From: JBOFFC01 sp051648405
Lineage (GTDB): Bacteria; Planctomycetota; Planctomycetia; Pirellulales; Lacipirellulaceae
Length of the DNA stretch: 15,671 nt
Direction: 5' to 3'
NCBI GenBank assembly: GCA_051648405.1
Contig: JBOFFC010000054.1
Span: forward strand, 1-15,671
The first letter of the stretch is position 1. Each line of letters opens with the position of its first letter. The position numbers were made by a program, and so were the translations under genes. Shown piece after piece: positions 6,085 to 13,495 of this stretch. The notes beneath the pieces were generated by a model. That model was not told the origin of the DNA and searched no databases. It worked only from the letters and a program-made list of their open reading frames with translations.

Positions 6085-7749
6085 CTATGCGTCCCCGCGA
6101 GTGCGACGACACGATGCGAGGGAGATCAGCGAACCAATGCTCAGCGCCGTGATGCCGGTGGGCTCGGGCACCGCAATGTTCGTCACGAAGATTCCGTTGG
6201 TGCCGTCGTCAAAGATCATCCCCACGGTCATCCAACCGTTGTCGGTCAGACCAAGCGTCTTCGAGTCGCTGCCCTGGAAACTGTCGCGGCCACCGACGAA
6301 GAAGCTGGCGATGATGCGCTGATCGACGCCGACGCCCGGATCGACGTCAAACAGTTCACCTTCGCGAAGCATGAGACTCATGTCTCCGGCGGCGTTGACG
6401 AGCCATAGGGCGCCGTCGTTGACGGTGCTCACACCCGGCCCCGTGAGCGCGGTCTTGACGACGAGGTTGCGGCTGTCGTTGAACGCCCAGTCTTCTAACG
6501 CGCCCAACGTCACGCCAGGAAGGTTGCCGGCGGCGTCTCCTTCGCGAATGGCCAGTTTCAACGACGAGCCGTCCTCGACCCAGATCCCTTGGTCGCTCGT
6601 GCTCGGTCCGGAGACGTTGGCCTCGAACGCCACCACACCCGAGGCGGTGATTTGGCAAAGCGTCGGACCGTTTGCGCTACTCCCCAAGATGCCAAACGTC
6701 TCGCCCGTGCCGGGCGCAGTGCCGCCCCACTTGGCGACAGACCGAAAACCACTGGCCGCGGAGCCGGTGAAGTAACCCGCATTCGCCTCAAACACTACAT
6801 GGCCGGCGCCGTTGACGCGTACGTTGCCGAAGCCTTGGTAAACGCCACTGCCGTCAGGGAGCGGATCGCCTTCCTTCGCTAGAGCGACGACCACCCCCGC
6901 CTCGCCGCCGAAGAGGGCCTGAAACACGGAGTCGAGATCCGGGTCGTTGTTGTCGTGGAGGCCCGCTGCGAAGGCGAACTTGCTGCCGGAGAACGCCATC
7001 GCGGCGTGTGGGAACTCGCGATAGACGACATTCGCGGGATAGCCAGGCGGCTGTTGGCCCTCGCGCACGAGGAGCTGATAGGCGCTTTCGGGGCCGTGAA
7101 AAAGCGAGTCGTTGCTCTGACTGGTGATCCCAGGACCTTGCAGCCGGTCAACGCGAAACATTAGGTGTTGCGAGGAATCCCGCATGGGCATCGTAAAGCT
7201 CTCAGATCCGTACGGCATCGTTGCGAAGAGACCAGGAGCGGGATCGCCGGCGCGAAAGACCTGCGCTCCCACTCCGGGCGCCTCCAGCCGTACGAAGGCG
7301 GTGTCGTTGACGCCCGCCGTCACCCCGGCGCCCTTGAGACCAAGAAAACCAAGCAGTAAGCCGTCATCGATCAACTCCGCTCCGTTCATGCCGGCGCCGA
7401 GGTTGCTCACCACCACACCCGCTGGAAGACCCGGCGCCGGCGCGCTCTCGCGTACGAGAAGCTCTTTCGACCCGGCGGTCCAACGCCAGATCGCGGTGTC
7501 GTTCTCGGCGCCCTCATCGGACGTGATCCCCGCGCCGACGAGGTCCGCTGAGAACGCGACCTGCCCCGAGCTGTTGACCGAGAAGCCGTTGAAGTAGCCG
7601 AAGTCAACGCCAGCGGCCATTTGCGGCCCAAGCGGGTCGCCGGCGGGACGGCCAGCAACCATCACCGTGTCGAACTCGAATGCCGACGCAGGAGCGACTC
7701 CTACGAGCAACGCCGCGAACATGGCGGCGCATCCGATTGCCGTCTTCAT
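6085..7749 (-). CDS. NxxGxxAF-repeat PEP-CTERM protein (paralogue 2)
   Basis: The product has 554 residues. It starts MKTAIGCAAMFAALLVGVAP with a signal peptide ending near ASAFEF, then the shared module VAGRPAGDPLGP. Repeats follow with NSSGQVAF, VNGAGHVVFE, ASGVVAFEANVSGP and FNDSRNLVVKTALTGPGV, each followed by a VREGDPAPG-like segment. The C-terminal module LFDVDPGVGVDQRI also matches the paralogues. The sorting tag is present but divergent: VPEPTGITALSIGSLISLASCRRTRGDA contains VPEP, a hydrophobic segment and RR, but it does not share the nucleotide block found at the ends of its neighbours. The ATG at 7749 has AAGGAG seven bases upstream within the shared leader. The protein is probably exported and sorted to the envelope; its function is unknown. 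Confidence 0.88.
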   Translation of the reverse strand: MKTAIGCAAMFAALLVGVAPASAFEFDTVMVAGRPAGDPLGPQMAAGVDFGYFNGFSVNSSGQVAFSADLVGAGITSDEGAENDTAIWRWTAGSKELLVRESAPAPGLPAGVVVSNLGAGMNGAELIDDGLLLGFLGLKGAGVTAGVNDTAFVRLEAPGVGAQVFRAGDPAPGLFATMPYGSESFTMPMRDSSQHLMFRVDRLQGPGITSQSNDSLFHGPESAYQLLVREGQQPPGYPANVVYREFPHAAMAFSGSKFAFAAGLHDNNDPDLDSVFQALFGGEAGVVVALAKEGDPLPDGSGVYQGFGNVRVNGAGHVVFEANAGYFTGSAASGFRSVAKWGGTAPGTGETFGILGSSANGPTLCQITASGVVAFEANVSGPSTSDQGIWVEDGSSLKLAIREGDAAGNLPGVTLGALEDWAFNDSRNLVVKTALTGPGVSTVNDGALWLVNAAGDMSLMLREGELFDVDPGVGVDQRIIASFFVGGRDSFQGSDSKTLGLTDNGWMTVGMIFDDGTNGIFVTNIAVPEPTGITALSIGSLISLASCRRTRGDA

Positions 7750-7778
7750 TAGCTGACTCCTTGTGGTGTGGGATCAGG
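7750..7778 (-). promoter_or_regulatory. Conserved leader with Shine-Dalgarno, paralogue 2
   Basis: The minus strand carries CTGATCC, three bases, CACCACAAGGAG (7757-7768), then seven bases to the ATG at 7749. It matches the leaders at 4693-4714 and 9540-9560. Confidence 0.6.
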
Positions 7779-7793
7779 TGTAGCGACTCAACA

Positions 7794-7974
7794 GCGACGT
7801 GTGAGCGACTCGAAAAGACCGGCCGCGGCCCTGCTCGGGGCCGCAACCGGTCGGCAGCTTCGCTCCCACCCCCTGCGACGCAAAGCAGTGTGAGGGTTAC
7901 TGACGCCCGCGGCGGACCGTGCCGAGCGACAGCGCTCCGACCGCTGCGAGGGCGAGCGACGCGGGTTCGGGGAC
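7794..7974 (-). repeat. Sorting-tag plus terminator block, copy C
   Basis: This copy spans the VPEP tag and stop (7897) of paralogue 3, the hairpin and the GCGACGT...GAGCGACTCG stretch. From the first hairpin arm to VPEP it has the same length as copy B, and nearly all of the noncoding part matches copy B. Confidence 0.75.
7817..7852 (-). terminator. GC-rich hairpin after the 7897-9531 gene, copy C
   Basis: Arms at 7817-7831 and 7838-7852 give 15 pairs on the minus strand with two adjacent G-U pairs; on the plus strand these would be A-C mismatches. TTTTCG follows on the minus strand, the best T run of the three copies. It lies 44 bases beyond the stop at 7897. Confidence 0.65.
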
Positions 7975-9531
7975 CTGGGTGACGAACACGCCGCGGCTAC
8001 CGCCAACAAAGTTGAGCCGAACTACTAGGCTGCCGCCGTTGGTTAACGTCTGCTCGTTGGCCTGTCCCTCCACACCTCCTGCCACTCCGCCGAGAAACAG
8101 CTGGGAAATGGTGCGTGAGTCGATCGCCGACGAAGGATCGACGTCGAACAGCTCACCAGTTTGAAGGACCTTGCTGACCGTTCCGTCGGCTGTCGCCAGC
8201 CACATGGCGACGTCGTTGACGCCGGGCGTAACATTACCGACCAGATTGCTGACGAAGACCAAATCTTCGTTGTCGTTGAACGTCCAGTTGAGAATGCTGC
8301 CGACATTGACGCCGCTCAAACCCGGCGCAGCGTCTCCTTCGCGGACTACCAAACGCGTCGCGCCGTTGTCGTGGACCCACAAGCCACTGTCGCTCGCCGC
8401 GTTGACCGAAGGGCTAGCTGCCAGTTCTGCGTAGAAAGCAAGGTCACCCAAGCTGGTGAGGTCCATCGGGTAGGGTGTGCCGAACCCGGAACTTGGCGAC
8501 TTGAACACCTCCGACGTTCCCGGTGCAGGCATGCCGTCGGTGGCGATCAGCTGCGGCCCGCTGCCGTTGCTCAAGTAAAGAGCGCGCGTGTTGACGTCGA
8601 AGGAGTTCGTGAACGCCACGTCGCCCGCGGCATTGTTCTTCGGAGCAGACATCAGATTGAACGTTTGCGCCGTGCCGACGGCCAGGTCGCCTTGCTTTGC
8701 GATGGCGGTGAGCGACCCCGGCGTTCCTGCCAACAAGGCCTGGTTCGTCGTGCCGCTGTTCACGCCGATGACGAAGGCGACCTGATCGCCGGTGGCGTAG
8801 GTGTCGGCGAATCCAAAGTCGCCGTAGGTCGCCGACAGGCCAAACGAGGGCGCCACGTCCCCCTCGCGCACCAAGAGCAGAGCGTTCCCGGGAGTTCCGT
8901 ACCACAGCCCGCGGTCGTTGCCGGTGTTGACTCCCGGTCCTGCGAGGCTCGTGAAAAACAAGGCCTTTCCGTTGTCGGTGATTCCCGGCCCGTCGTCGCG
9001 GATCGAGATCGAGGTTCCGTAGACCACAGGTGACAACCCCGGGGCTGAGTCCCCGACCCGGGCCACCGGCGTGGGTGTGCCACTGGACGACACCGACAAC
9101 CAAGCGAGGTTGTTGCTGGTCGTGACGCCGGCGCCAGTGAGAGAAGAGCGAAAAAGGACCGTGCCTGATTCGTCGATGTAATTCTCAATGGCGGAAGCCA
9201 TCGCATTGACGGTCACGCCGGCGGAGAGGCCGGGGGCCTGACTCCCCTCGCGGGCTAGCAACTCCTTGACGCCCGCCTGCCACCGCCAGATGCCGACGTC
9301 GGTCGCCGCGGTCGCCCCCGCCACTTGCCCGCGAAACGCGACCTGACCCGCGCTGTTGATCACTGCGTGCCGAGCGTCGCTCCAGTCGATCCCGGCCCCG
9401 AGCTCGGGACCAAGCGGATCGCCGCTTGGCCGGCCGCTGACGAGAATGGTGTCAAACTCAAAGGCCGCGGCGGGGGCGACCCCTACGAGCGCCGCCGCGA
9501 AAAGCGCGGCGGACCAGATTGCCGTGTTCAT
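7897..9531 (-). CDS. NxxGxxAF-repeat PEP-CTERM protein (paralogue 3)
   Basis: The product has 544 residues. The signal peptide MNTAIWSAALFAAALVGVAP ends near AAAFEF and is followed by the shared module VSGRPSGDPLGPELG. Repeats include INSAGQVAF, NNAAGDVAFTNSF and FNDNEDLVFVSNLVG, each with a following VREGDAAPG-like segment (for example LLVREGDVAPS and RLVVREGDAAPG). The C-terminal module LFDVDPSSAIDSRTI precedes the tag VPEPASLALAAVGALSLG and RRGRQ. The start has AAGGAG eight bases upstream inside the shared leader. Of the three paralogues this one and the 6085 gene look closest at the N-terminus (FEFDT, ALLVGVAPA), yet their sorting tags differ. The gap to the upstream gene (9600) is 68 bp. 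Function unknown; an exported envelope protein is the safe call. Confidence 0.88.
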   Translation of the reverse strand: MNTAIWSAALFAAALVGVAPAAAFEFDTILVSGRPSGDPLGPELGAGIDWSDARHAVINSAGQVAFRGQVAGATAATDVGIWRWQAGVKELLAREGSQAPGLSAGVTVNAMASAIENYIDESGTVLFRSSLTGAGVTTSNNLAWLSVSSSGTPTPVARVGDSAPGLSPVVYGTSISIRDDGPGITDNGKALFFTSLAGPGVNTGNDRGLWYGTPGNALLLVREGDVAPSFGLSATYGDFGFADTYATGDQVAFVIGVNSGTTNQALLAGTPGSLTAIAKQGDLAVGTAQTFNLMSAPKNNAAGDVAFTNSFDVNTRALYLSNGSGPQLIATDGMPAPGTSEVFKSPSSGFGTPYPMDLTSLGDLAFYAELAASPSVNAASDSGLWVHDNGATRLVVREGDAAPGLSGVNVGSILNWTFNDNEDLVFVSNLVGNVTPGVNDVAMWLATADGTVSKVLQTGELFDVDPSSAIDSRTISQLFLGGVAGGVEGQANEQTLTNGGSLVVRLNFVGGSRGVFVTQVPEPASLALAAVGALSLGTVRRGRQ

Positions 9532-9599
9532 TAGCGAGTCTCCTTGTGGTGTAGGATCAGAGGTTACGATTCCGCGTTTCGTGGAAACGTCGTTAGCAG
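9532..9599 (-). other. Spacer with conserved leader and small inverted repeat
   Basis: Bases 9540-9560 hold the third copy of the conserved leader (CTGATCC, three bases, CACCACAAGGAG on the minus strand), eight bases before the ATG at 9531. Bases 9575-9589 form a perfect six-base-arm inverted repeat with a three-base loop (CGTTTC-GTG-GAAACG). GTCGTTAG occurs at 9589-9596 and again at 9603-9610, across the stop of the upstream gene. No GC-rich terminator of the A/B/C kind is present. Confidence 0.5.
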
Positions 9600-10946
9600 T
9601 TAGTCGTTAGGAAACGGCCGTCGGCTATCGGCTCTCAGTCGTCGCAAGGCGGAGCAGGCGCCGACCCCCAGAACGATCGTGACGAGGGAGCAGGGTTCTG
9701 GCACGCTCGCCGCCGTTCCGGGCGCGACGTAGCCCGGCACGTCGCTCCACGAGTAGCCGTAGCGGGCCCGCCACCAGTCGTAGTCCTGAGCGTTCACGCT
9801 ACCGCCCCCGTCGCCGTCGGCGGCGAGCGCCAGGCCGGTCTGGCCGAGCGAGTCACGCCAGACGGTGTAGTCGGCGGCATTGATCGCCCCGTCCTGGTTG
9901 TAGTCCCACGGCAGGTGCTCGAGGTTGAGCGGGTAGTTGGGTGCCCCGAGAGTGGTCGTAAGCGGCGTGCCGTAGGGAACGTACTGGCTTGTCTCGACGA
10001 AGCTGCCCAGCGGCGTGTCGTGGTAGCCCCCCGACTGGCGATAGTCGATCACCGGCGGCGGGCCAGGGCTGGTGGTCGCTGAGGCACTGAAGAACCCGGC
10101 GACGGTCCGGTCGGAGAGGTTCGTGGCGTGCCAGTCGGCGAGCGTGTGGCCGGTCGAATCGCCCCAACGCGAGATCATCTCGATCTCGTAGCCACCACCG
10201 AGGTAGACCGCGTCGGGCTCGATGTTGCCGGTCGGCTCCTGGCCGAAGTTCACCTTGCCGTACAGCCGGCCGTTGGCTTCGTCGGCCTCGCCGTGGATGC
10301 CGATCGAGTCGAGGATCGTCCAGTTGTTCCGCCAGCCGAACTGGCCCGGGGCAGCGTCGAGCCCATTGTTGCCGACGTCGAGGTCGAGTCCTAAGAACGG
10401 TTGACCGAAGACCGGGTCGCCGATGTTACGGATGAGCATCGCGGTGAAGCCGCTGTTCTCAATCCGCGTCTTTCCGGCTTCGCCCGAGTGGCGGATGGTG
10501 CTGCTGGAGTCGCTCCCCCAGCCGCTGCCGCTGCCGGTCTGCACGAGGTCGGTCGTGCCGGCGGGAGGATTGGCGTAGAGCGTGTCCTTCTGCCGCATCG
10601 TCAGGAAGCCGTTGCTCCCCAGGGCGTAGGGTGTTTCAATCCCCGGCGTGTTGGGGTTGTCGCCGAGCGTGAAGATGTTCTCGACGATCCCCGCGTTCCC
10701 CTGCCCGCTCAGCGAGACCTCGTTCTCGACGAAGATCAGGTACAAGTTGGCGAGCGACATGCCGGGCGTGCCGCGGAGCTCGATGTACTCGTCGCGTTCG
10801 TCGGTCCCGGCGCCCCCCGGGTCGTTGAAGATCTCGTTGATGACGACGAAGTTGGCGCGAGAGCTCGCCGGAGCGCAGGCCGCCAGCAGCGTCAAGACGG
10901 CGACAGGGTAGACGCCGAGCGTCTGTTGGAGCGACGTACGCATCAT
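9600..10946 (-). CDS. Lamin-tail-like, dockerin-bearing PEP-CTERM protein
   Basis: The product has 448 residues. The signal peptide (VAVLTLLAACAPASSRA) is followed at about residues 33-60 by FVVINEIFNDPGG and DEYIELRGTPG, the pattern that opens lamin-tail-like domains of bacterial exported proteins. Residues 347-397 form a type I dockerin-like pair of calcium loops: DYNQDGAINAADYTVWRDSLG and then DGDGGGSVNAQDYDWWRARYG. At 416-418 the PEP motif starts the sorting tag, with a hydrophobic stretch and LRRLR; the tail after the basic cluster is about ten residues longer than usual. Dockerin plus PEP-CTERM in one protein is seen in planctomycetes, where classic cohesin partners are often not evident. 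Two ATGs are adjacent at the start (10946 and 10943) and no clear ribosome site decides between them. It may be the first gene of the PEP-CTERM cluster. Confidence 0.82.
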   Translation of the reverse strand: MMRTSLQQTLGVYPVAVLTLLAACAPASSRANFVVINEIFNDPGGAGTDERDEYIELRGTPGMSLANLYLIFVENEVSLSGQGNAGIVENIFTLGDNPNTPGIETPYALGSNGFLTMRQKDTLYANPPAGTTDLVQTGSGSGWGSDSSSTIRHSGEAGKTRIENSGFTAMLIRNIGDPVFGQPFLGLDLDVGNNGLDAAPGQFGWRNNWTILDSIGIHGEADEANGRLYGKVNFGQEPTGNIEPDAVYLGGGYEIEMISRWGDSTGHTLADWHATNLSDRTVAGFFSASATTSPGPPPVIDYRQSGGYHDTPLGSFVETSQYVPYGTPLTTTLGAPNYPLNLEHLPWDYNQDGAINAADYTVWRDSLGQTGLALAADGDGGGSVNAQDYDWWRARYGYSWSDVPGYVAPGTAASVPEPCSLVTIVLGVGACSALRRLRADSRRPFPND

Positions 10947-11201
10947 GGGTTTCTATCCGAGGGCGGCGTGAGCGAGACTCGCTGTTCGACCTCCTCGGCG
11001 TTTCGCAACGCACGTGACCCGGTCGATGGCGTTCAGGTTGCAGGCGGTCGGGGGTGTTCTCAATGCTGATAAGTCGATAGGGACAGGCGTCCACTAGGAA
11101 TAACCGCGAGAATCGTCGAATCCACGCCGGAACTTAGCGCGTTCTTCACAGCCGGACGCGGTTGGGGGAGCAGGCCGCCGCAGACGGCTGTTTGGCCTGC
11201 G
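10947..11201. other. Intergenic region upstream of the PEP-CTERM cluster
   Basis: This 255-bp gap lies between the response regulator stop and the first PEP-CTERM gene and probably holds the cluster promoter. At 11170-11200, just after the regulator stop, GCAGGCC and GGCCTGC arms enclose an inner CCG/CGG stem. The structure is hairpin-like but no T run follows. No small gene or RNA was recognised. Confidence 0.4.
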
Positions 11202-11843
11202 TTACTCCGGCAGCACGAGGCGGCCCTGCGCGGCCAAGCCGTACGCCTTGCTCACGAGGGAGCTGACCTCGGCGGAGGTGGTCACCCCCAGCTTCCCGAG
11301 GATGTTGCCGCGGTGCACGCCGACCGTGCCGGTGGTGATCCCCAGCTTCTTGGCGATCTCCTTGGAGAGCAGGCCTTCGGCGACGAGCTTGGCGACCTCC
11401 CATTCGCGGGGACCGAGCAGGGTGATCTGCCGGCGGGCCTCGGCGACTTCCGCCAGCTGCTTCCGCGTGATGAGGTCCTTCGCCAAGGCCTCTTGCACGC
11501 GCGCCAGCAGCGCTTCGTGCTTGAACGGCTTCTCCAGGAAGTCGATGGCCCCCAGCCGCATCGCCTCGACCGCCAGCGGCACGCGGCTGTAGGCGGTCAT
11601 GATCACGAAGGGGTGGTCGCCCCCGCGTGCGCGGAAGTCCCGCAGCAGGTCGAGCCCCGTCCCCTCGGGGAGGTTGACGTCGAGGACGAGGCAGCCGTGC
11701 GGTTCGGGTTCGTAGGAATCGAGCGCGTCGGCGATCGTCGAGGAAGCGACGACACGCAGGTCGTGGGACTCGAGAAACCAGACCAGCGATTCGCAGAGCT
11801 TCCGGTCGTCCTCGACCAGGAACACGGTCGGCTTGGGGGTCAT
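11202..11843 (-). CDS. FixJ-like response regulator (REC plus LuxR-type HTH)
   Basis: The product has 213 residues. The receiver domain (about 5-120) has acidic residues Asp12 and Asp13, phospho-acceptor Asp55 in LVLDVNLPEG, Thr83 in MTAYS and Lys105 in EKPF, a complete active site. A linker leads to a LuxR/FixJ-type helix-turn-helix at about 140-200 (LLGPREWEVAKLVAEGLLSKEIAKKLGITTGTVGVHR). It should bind DNA when phosphorylated by the kinase encoded 116 bp upstream. GGAG precedes the ATG by nine bases. The next genes downstream on the same strand are the PEP-CTERM cluster after a 255-bp gap, so regulation of those genes is possible but is only inferred from position. Confidence 0.93.
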   Translation of the reverse strand: MTPKPTVFLVEDDRKLCESLVWFLESHDLRVVASSTIADALDSYEPEPHGCLVLDVNLPEGTGLDLLRDFRARGGDHPFVIMTAYSRVPLAVEAMRLGAIDFLEKPFKHEALLARVQEALAKDLITRKQLAEVAEARRQITLLGPREWEVAKLVAEGLLSKEIAKKLGITTGTVGVHRGNILGKLGVTTSAEVSSLVSKAYGLAAQGRLVLPE

Positions 11844-11959
11844 GACGCGGCTCTCCGTAGCGTTTGGTCGGGCCGGCCCACCGAGGGGGCTGACGGCCCA
11901 CGCCGCGCTTGCCAGGACCGCTCAAACCCCCATTCTGCCCGCTCGGGCTCCAGCGCCCA
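11844..11959. other. Spacer between kinase and regulator genes
   Basis: The spacer is 116 bp, longer than in a tightly coupled operon. It holds the regulator's ribosome site (GGAG, nine bases from the ATG). No convincing promoter or terminator was seen, so co-transcription with the kinase is likely but not shown. Confidence 0.4.
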
Positions 11960-13495
11960 CTATCGAGTTTCTTTAATCAGCGGCAGCTCGTCGGCCGTCC
12001 TGTCGAGGAGGTCGGTCGGCGGTGGCGGCAGCGTCACGTGGAACGTGACCCCGCAGTCGGTGTTGGTCTCGGCCCACAGCCGACCTTCGTGCATGCCGAC
12101 GATCGAGCGGGCGATCGTCAGGCCGATGCCGAGGCCGTCGGGCTTCGTGGTGTAGTGCGGCTGGAAGACGCGGTCCCCTTCGCCGCTGGCGAATCCGGAC
12201 CCGAAGTCGATCACGGTGAAGTGGACCCCCGTGTCGTCCGAGTCGAATCCGATGACGACGCGTCTCCGCTCGCGGCTTTGGCCCGTCGATGCGTCGATCG
12301 CGTTGGAGACCAGGTTCACCAGCACCTGCTGCAGTTGCACGCGGTCGGCGTAGACGGTGGGCGCCGCCGTCGGCAGCTCGATCTCGACCGCCACCCCCTC
12401 GGTGGCCGCCTTGGTCCCGCAGATCTTCTTCACCGAGTCGAGCAGTTCGGCCGCGTCGATACGGGTGGGCTGGAGCGGCTTGTCCTCGACCATCAGACGG
12501 GCGCGTTTGACGACCTCCCCCGCACGAAGCGCCTCCTCGCGCATGAACGCCAACGCCGGCAGGATGTCGTCCGCCTTCAGCTTCCCCTCGCGCTGCAGCT
12601 CGATCAGCCGACCGGCGTAGATCGCGATCGAACTGAGCGGCTGATTCATCTCGTGCGCGAGCGCCGCCGCCATCTCGTTGGCTGCCCCGCGACGATTGGA
12701 AAGCGCCAGCGCTTCGCGTTGCAAGTCGACTTTTTCCTGCGAGCGCTTGAACCCCGTGATGTCGGTCACCAGCGTGTAAAACCCGATGACGGCGCCCGAT
12801 TCGTCGATCCGCGGCAAGAACTGGAACAGGTAGAAGTAGACGCCGTCGCCACGGATCATCTGCTCCTCGAACTGCACGCGCTTGCCGCGAAGCACCGCGG
12901 CGACCTGCGGCTCGATTCGCCGGTACATGGCGTCGCCGACAAGTTCTCGAAACGCTCGACCGTTCACGCGCTCAGGTGGCACCCCGTAGGCGTCCTCGTG
13001 GGCCGCGTTCGCGAAGCGGAAGGTCTGCGAAGAGTCGACGTAACCGATCAGCATCGGGATCGCGTCGGTGAGCGTCTGGAGTTCGAGCAGCCTCTCGCGT
13101 TGCACCCGCTCCGCGTCTTCCAACGCGGTCCGCCGACGCTCGTTGCTCTCGCGGATGGCGGCGATCACCGCCCGCGACTGCTTGTGGAAGTGGATGCCGG
13201 TGACGATCAGCATCCAGGTCGTGAAAACCGTGGCCCCGCGGAGCGTCGCCACGACCCAGGCGGGTAAGTCGATGGGGGGCGCCAGGAGGTATCCGACGGC
13301 GTTGGTCAGCGTGGCGACCGTCGCCAAGACGAAGGCGTCGCGGGCGGAGAAAAAGAACGCGCTGATCACGACGATGACGTACGCGACCCCCGCCAACGCG
13401 CCGAGCGGGAGGGTGACGTCGGCGACGAACACGCCGACCAGGCAGAGCAGACCGGCGAAGAGCCCGCGTTGGCGCCTCGTGCCGTCACGACTCAT
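11960..13495 (-). CDS. Membrane PAS-domain histidine kinase, FixL-like
   Basis: The product has 511 residues from the ATG at 13495. Residues 11-105 hold four or so hydrophobic segments (LFAGLLCLVGVFVADVTLPL, AYVIVVISAFFF and others) with very short loops, so there is little or no extracellular sensor domain. A PAS domain follows at about 140-250 (LTDAIPMLIGYVDSSQTFRF ... GFYTLVTDITGFKRSQ). The kinase core has the H-box AHEMNQPLSSI with His281 as phospho-acceptor, N-box NLVSNAID (Asn398), G1 DFGSGF (430-435), F-box VFQPHYTTK and G2 DGLGIGL. HEMNQPL places it in the FixL/DctB-like (HPK4) group. A longer frame to 13660 exists, but its Arg/Ser-rich extra residues look noncoding, and GGAG lies ten bases before 13495. 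The regulator at 11202-11843 is the likely partner. The signal is unknown: no heme-binding residue can be assigned with confidence. Confidence 0.92.
   Translation of the reverse strand: MSRDGTRRQRGLFAGLLCLVGVFVADVTLPLGALAGVAYVIVVISAFFFSARDAFVLATVATLTNAVGYLLAPPIDLPAWVVATLRGATVFTTWMLIVTGIHFHKQSRAVIAAIRESNERRRTALEDAERVQRERLLELQTLTDAIPMLIGYVDSSQTFRFANAAHEDAYGVPPERVNGRAFRELVGDAMYRRIEPQVAAVLRGKRVQFEEQMIRGDGVYFYLFQFLPRIDESGAVIGFYTLVTDITGFKRSQEKVDLQREALALSNRRGAANEMAAALAHEMNQPLSSIAIYAGRLIELQREGKLKADDILPALAFMREEALRAGEVVKRARLMVEDKPLQPTRIDAAELLDSVKKICGTKAATEGVAVEIELPTAAPTVYADRVQLQQVLVNLVSNAIDASTGQSRERRRVVIGFDSDDTGVHFTVIDFGSGFASGEGDRVFQPHYTTKPDGLGIGLTIARSIVGMHEGRLWAETNTDCGVTFHVTLPPPPTDLLDRTADELPLIKETR

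Noticed and set aside
11005..11019. Sigma-54-like promoter upstream of the PEP-CTERM cluster (minus strand, GGTCACGTGCGTTGC)
   Set aside because: The TTGC half and spacing fit, but the essential GG of the -24 element reads GT, and the neighbouring regulator is not a sigma-54 activator.
11909..13267. Plus-strand open frame of 452 codons opposite the histidine kinase
   Set aside because: It is an antisense shadow. The kinase boxes are on the other strand, and this frame shows only low-complexity Arg/Val/Asp-rich sequence.
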